The notes beneath the pieces are model-generated. The model was not told the DNA's origin. It saw only the letters and a list, made by a program, of their open reading frames with translations, and searched no databases. Below, in pieces: positions 59,560-64,000 of a DNA stretch of 64,000 bases. This DNA is from Sipunculus nudus (Eukaryota; Annelida; Sipuncula; Golfingiida; Sipunculidae). A program made the position numbers and the translations under genes. The first letter of the stretch is position 1. Each line of letters opens with the position of its first letter. The stretch is taken from the NCBI GenBank assembly GCA_026874595.1, contig CM049311.1, forward strand, positions 17,383,676 through 17,447,675. Direction: 5' to 3'.

Positions 59560-62197
59560 AATAACGTAACCAAATCTATCTTTGTCAGTCCTCCCCCACT
59601 CACCCTTGCTTATTGTGAAAAAAATTATAAATTTCCATCTGTTAAATGGTTAACTCTATAAAATGACGTCGACGATGGGACACATAATTCTGTCGCTCTA
59701 AGACATGCACAATCCGCCATCTTCATGGCTGTCCAAATCAAATACGAACATAGGACACTCCTATCTTATGATTCACTTGAGGCAGCACAGAATATCTTAC
59801 AAGGGGTTTCTGCTTTGGCAGCCCCGACTCTATTTTTTACCTGAAACTGCTCGCTTCAAGCGAAGGAATTTTTCTTCTGCCTGATCGCCTTATACTTCTT
59901 CGATATGCAAGGATCTTACACTAACAAAAACAAACGGGCAATTGACTGGCTTGGGTGTGACCAGTGACCACTGAGGCAAGAGTTCCCCGGCCCAGTGCTT
60001 TGTTATATAAACGTGTTTTAGAGGGACGATTCCACCTGAATAGATGCAGGTCGCGAGGTATGGAAGAATTCAGTTTTAAACGTTACCAATAATTAACATC
60101 TGTAATTCTGATTTAAGAAACAACCTACCACGTTCCTGAAGAATTGTGTGAAATATTTGATAACCAAAACGCGTCATTTTGGTGCGAGAAGTGGCATTCT
60201 ATTACTGGTGCCATGATTTTTAGTCCATTTTCAAAATTATGTCAAGAAATAATAGTCATCTCTAACATATCAATATGAATTATCTTATCAGTTAAAAATA
60301 AAATGTTCACTTTTATCAAACACAATTTATTCATATTGCTGATGTATATGAAATTTCCTGCCGCAAGGGGGTGCGCTTTCATCCTCTTTCGTGTGTGTTT
60401 GTGTCTGTTGTTTTACTTATAAGCGGAACCTCGTGAAATGTTCCTGGCGTTCGGCAAGGGCAAGTTAAGAAGCGATTATAGTTAAATCACTTATGGACGA
60501 ATGAACTTGGGAAGGATGGGATAACTGAATGCAAACACATGTATTGGACTCTCCTACAAAAGGGACCCTCCTTATAGCGGGGGCTTGCATTCCGTAAAAA
60601 ATGTAGATTCTAGTTACGAATATAATAATTTATTCCAATATACGCAGTGCAACATGATGAGCAAATAACAAAATTAACTTGCAAAATTTAAACTGCACTC
60701 TGTGCATGCTGTGATTTGCATTTTATTCCCAATTACTGAAATTTCCGTATCAATGCTATTTTTATCCATCTGACAAATAAACATAAGGTAAACTGAAAAA
60801 TGTAATCATCCTGGACAAAAGGAAATATATAAAGAAACAAAAATACCAAATAGAGCATGCAAGCTCGGCGCGTTTAGAAACCTACTTGCTTCATTTGAGC
60901 CTAAACAAATATTTCACTTATGATTGTTATATTTATAGTATGGCGTTTTATAAGATGCAATTGCAAAATGGTCCTGGCTGCTACATATTATATAGTCAGC
61001 TTATTTCCTTAAAAATGATGTGGGAGAATGAAAATAGCGTGGATATTCTGGTTATTTTACTGGTCTATTTCGAATATCTCCAGGGCTTGAAGTTTATGAG
61101 TATCTGACAACAAGATTGAACTGAGAAGTATTTCCTATAATATTGCCAGTCCTGTTTTTAGGCGATCAACGACCACAAACCTACGGAAATGGATTGTACT
61201 GTCAATTATATCCAATGGTAGTCAATACTTTTAGAAAAGTATAAATTCTTCGTATAATGATTAACTAGTCACTGTCGTATAAAAAATAGAAATGGTAATT
61301 TTTAAGTCTAAAAACAATCTGCAAAGAGGTGCCACAATTATAGCTGCTGTTAAATTTAAACATTCACACACTTAAGTATCTAAGAAGTGATGCTAAAACG
61401 TTTTTAGATTTTCCTTTCTAAATATTCAAGCGGATTCCTACTACCGGATAAAGCATGATAACCTTTTTTTATGGTTTCTCGGTAGAGCAAAGACTTAAAT
61501 TCGGGAAGGCTCAGGAGGTAAAAGGTCAGGAGATGAGAGGTGAGATTTTTTATTTTTAGAGGTTTTATGACCCAACGATGAAGATGATTATTGCCAGGAC
61601 CAACCGTTGACACGGTTCCAAAATTGAAATGGAACTCTTAATAAGTTTGGACAGAATAAAACCTGGAGGCGGTTATCTCAACAAGAAAAAAATGAAAAAA
61701 ATACTCCTACATCGCTCCATACACTACGATGAAGTTTCCTAGAAAAATGGCCACAGACGGAACATAAAAACCCGAATTCGTAACCAGTAAATTTAAAATG
61801 CAGGTCTTGATCCAGCCAAATTTGGTACGTTTAGCTTGCTGCTGCCTTTATTTTTCCATAGTAGATCTTCATAATTAACTGATCTGCTCATCATTTGTTT
61901 TCTTCCTTGGGTCATATAGCCTATAGTAATTCGTCCTATCGTCTGTACAGTAACTTCGTCATCACAGAAGTTAACTGAAATATGATGTCATTATGAGGCC
62001 TCATGGTCGAAGCTATTACTAGGTCTACCCCCGCCCCTCCCGTACTTTGATTGGCCTTGTTGATGCCCGACACGTACGAACTGTTCATGGTTAGCGTAGT
62101 CTATAAGCCACATGACTGTAGCAAGTCTTCCTGGTGGTACAATGAAAAGTAGGGTCTTCAACCAACATGCGATCAGTATACACACATAGAAGATATT
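59560..62197. other. No gene recognised; duplicated anonymous sequence
   Basis: Collinear with about 3,640-6,450 of copy A. Open stretches here are not conserved between copies. Confidence 0.6.
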
Positions 62198-62199
62198 AA

Positions 62200-64000
62200 C
62201 AGTTATTTATATTTTACCAGTGTCATTGTTTGTTATTTAAACTCTCAACGGTGATTTGTGTTGAAGATCCAATTTTCATCCAATTCATGTCACAAAGGAA
62301 AAATTAATTTGTTTTTACTCATACGTTTTCCATCACTTTGTGTTTATGATTGATCTAAAATTAAGCTATAACAATTTTAATGTAAACAGTACCTCAAACA
62401 TATGACTGTTACAGGTTTAGACATTCAACATAGTGCAATGCTCACCTTGAAACCATGATCTACATGTGTAAGTTAAATTTAATAATATAAAGCTTTCACA
62501 AAGCACATGCCTCCGCCGTCACCTGTAACTGAATATTGTCCCGCCTTAAAGTATAATAAATGCCAACTCTCCATTGTAAATTCATGTAAAGGCATTATTC
62601 TCTGATATTCTGTGGTTTCTTGGCCTTGGACAAAATTCACGGGGTTCATTTTAGGCTGACGAGAAACGCTTGATTAGAAATGTGTGAAATTCTAAAATTT
62701 CTTCAAAATATACTCTGGGGTTATTATAGACAAATTTACATACTATACAGGCAAGAAGACCGTTCTTGCGTTATCCTGAAATGAAAATCATAAATTTGCG
62801 AATATTGTGATTAACGCTCTGTTTGCTAGGCTTGCTAAAAGACCGGATTACTGCTGAAACTAGGAATTAGTGAATTTATAAATAATTTTGACGTAGGAAT
62901 GATCCGTTTTTTTAGGGTTGGAAAAGCCGGTGTATTAGGCAAGAATTTCCACAGCTTACATCTACGGTGGCTGATTAAAGACAAATGTTTTTTATATATT
63001 CAGATCTCGAAATAACATCACGAAATCTTGACATAATTACTCATGGTCTCAACAAACATATCGAGATCTCAACATAGAATTTCGCATAAAAAAATAGGAC
63101 CAGAAAGAACAAATTTATTTCGAGATCTCGAGATAAAAGTTCACCAAACAAAATTTAAGTCCCCGTTGGCGTTGTACGAACCATTCGATGCTTAATAGAC
63201 GTAAAAAAGCAAAGTTAAAGGGACCCACTCCGATATCTGACGTCTTTCAAATAAACATAATCCCTTGAATCTTTCATAAAAAGCCAATCCCACGGTTGTA
63301 CCTTTTGTTTATATCCACGTGTTAATAACATGGGTCGGGCAAAGGGTGCGCAAAATTGGCCGCCGGTCGTAATGGGCGAAGACATCGGGCTTCCATTCTG
63401 ATTAGTAAGTTAACAGTACTTCAAGACTTGTGCACAAATAACCTTCTAAATAAAAATCTTATACGTCAATCAAAGTGGGGTTATAAGAAACTTTCCCAAC
63501 AATGATTACCTTCAGTTCTTTAATATGTTTATGCAGAGTCACCCAGGATCACATATATTTTATAAATAAGGACATCGTAGAATTGAGCACACGCAAGGGC
63601 CAAGCTATAATCATTCGTTTATAATTTATCAAAATAAAACTTACCCATTTATAAAATTAAAAAAAACCGTGATAATTCAAAAGTATGAAACAACATTGAA
63701 ACATGTATATATGCAAGGCAAATCGATATCCCATTATAATTGATGTTATGCTTTAAATACTCTGCTGAATTTCAAGTTTACTTTACACACCCGCGTTAAT
63801 TATAATTAACTAGTAGCTTGAATTACTCTTCCCTATGTGCGGTTAATACATTAATGCAGCTGATCAGCTTATGGAAATTTGATCTCTTGCATGTACGTCG
63901 GGCATTTTATAAAACGCGTATTTCCTTATATATTTATGCACCTTTGGTAAATGCATTATAGATTTCATATCGATGCTTTTGGTATATATAATTTTTCTGT
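62200..64000. other. No gene recognised; counterpart of 11,430-13,745
   Basis: Contains GAGATCTC-type repeat sequence at about 62,965-63,170, including words AGATCTCGAAATAA and TCGAGATCTCAACAT not at the equivalent place in A. It ends inside sequence equivalent to 13,745; in A the lectin domain begins 3.0 kb further on. Confidence 0.6.

Larger units (their letters stand above)
53450..64000. repeat. Segmental duplication, copy B (open at right edge)
   Basis: This is the partner of copy A (see anchors there). From 54,650 it consists of two cassette units (about 54,650-56,600 and 56,600-58,540), then the tyrosine-recombinase relic and anonymous sequence collinear with A to 62,197. It then jumps to the A-equivalent of 11,430 and runs collinear to the window edge. 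The first part, 53,450-54,650, is a third LINE-containing unit without a recognisable exon. Confidence 0.9.

Overview
This window looks like nuclear DNA from an animal, most probably a lophotrochozoan and perhaps a bivalve mollusc. It is AT-rich and intron-dominated, with no long open reading frames. It holds many (TA)n tracts, 5'-truncated LINEs, tRNA-derived SINE heads, a Ty3/gypsy element and tandem immune-type gene fragments (C-type lectin, NLR-like). The organism is an inference; no species is identified.

Layout. About 1-13,745 (copy A) and about 53,450-64,000 (copy B) are two diverged copies of one segmental duplication. Each carries short Thr/Pro-rich cassette exons on the + strand (228-287 and 1121-1177 in A; 55100-55159 and 57050-57106 in B, plus a damaged relative at 51722-51784). 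Each cassette is followed by remains of one LINE, then by a decayed tyrosine-recombinase element and anonymous repeats. In A this leads to a C-type lectin domain split over two exons (16772-16987 and 21614-21826). The simplest reading is two tandem lectin genes: gene 1 enters the window from the left and its lectin domain is inside, while the lectin domain of gene 2 should lie about 3 kb beyond the right edge. All recognised exons of the family are symmetrical phase 1-1, so cassettes can be added or skipped without changing frame.

The middle of the window: 25.5-35.6 kb is a tandem duplication holding two broken minus-strand pieces of an NLR-like (NACHT/LRR-type) gene. At 37.3-38.8 kb there are three exon-like segments of an unrecognised + strand gene, with a possible terminal exon at 48.4 kb. 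At 41.7-47.1 kb there is a decayed Ty3/gypsy element on the minus strand with two LTRs and the unusual order gag-integrase-RT-RNase H (the GMR1-type order). At 49.7-50.4 kb there is the 3' end of a second kind of LINE.

The most distinctive small feature is a complete-looking type I hammerhead ribozyme on the minus strand at 57665-57733. It lies in a ~155-bp insertion between two (TA)n tracts inside a LINE copy; the paralogous LINE in copy A has only a (TA)n tract there. Other structures are a ~1.85-kb inverted repeat (6.8-8.65 / 10.17-12.03 kb), a palindromic GAGATCTC-containing repeat family, and several hairpins. Most coding signals here are pseudogenes or transposon relics; the lectin exons are the only part that looks like an intact functional gene. 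Sequence identities were judged by eye and not computed.
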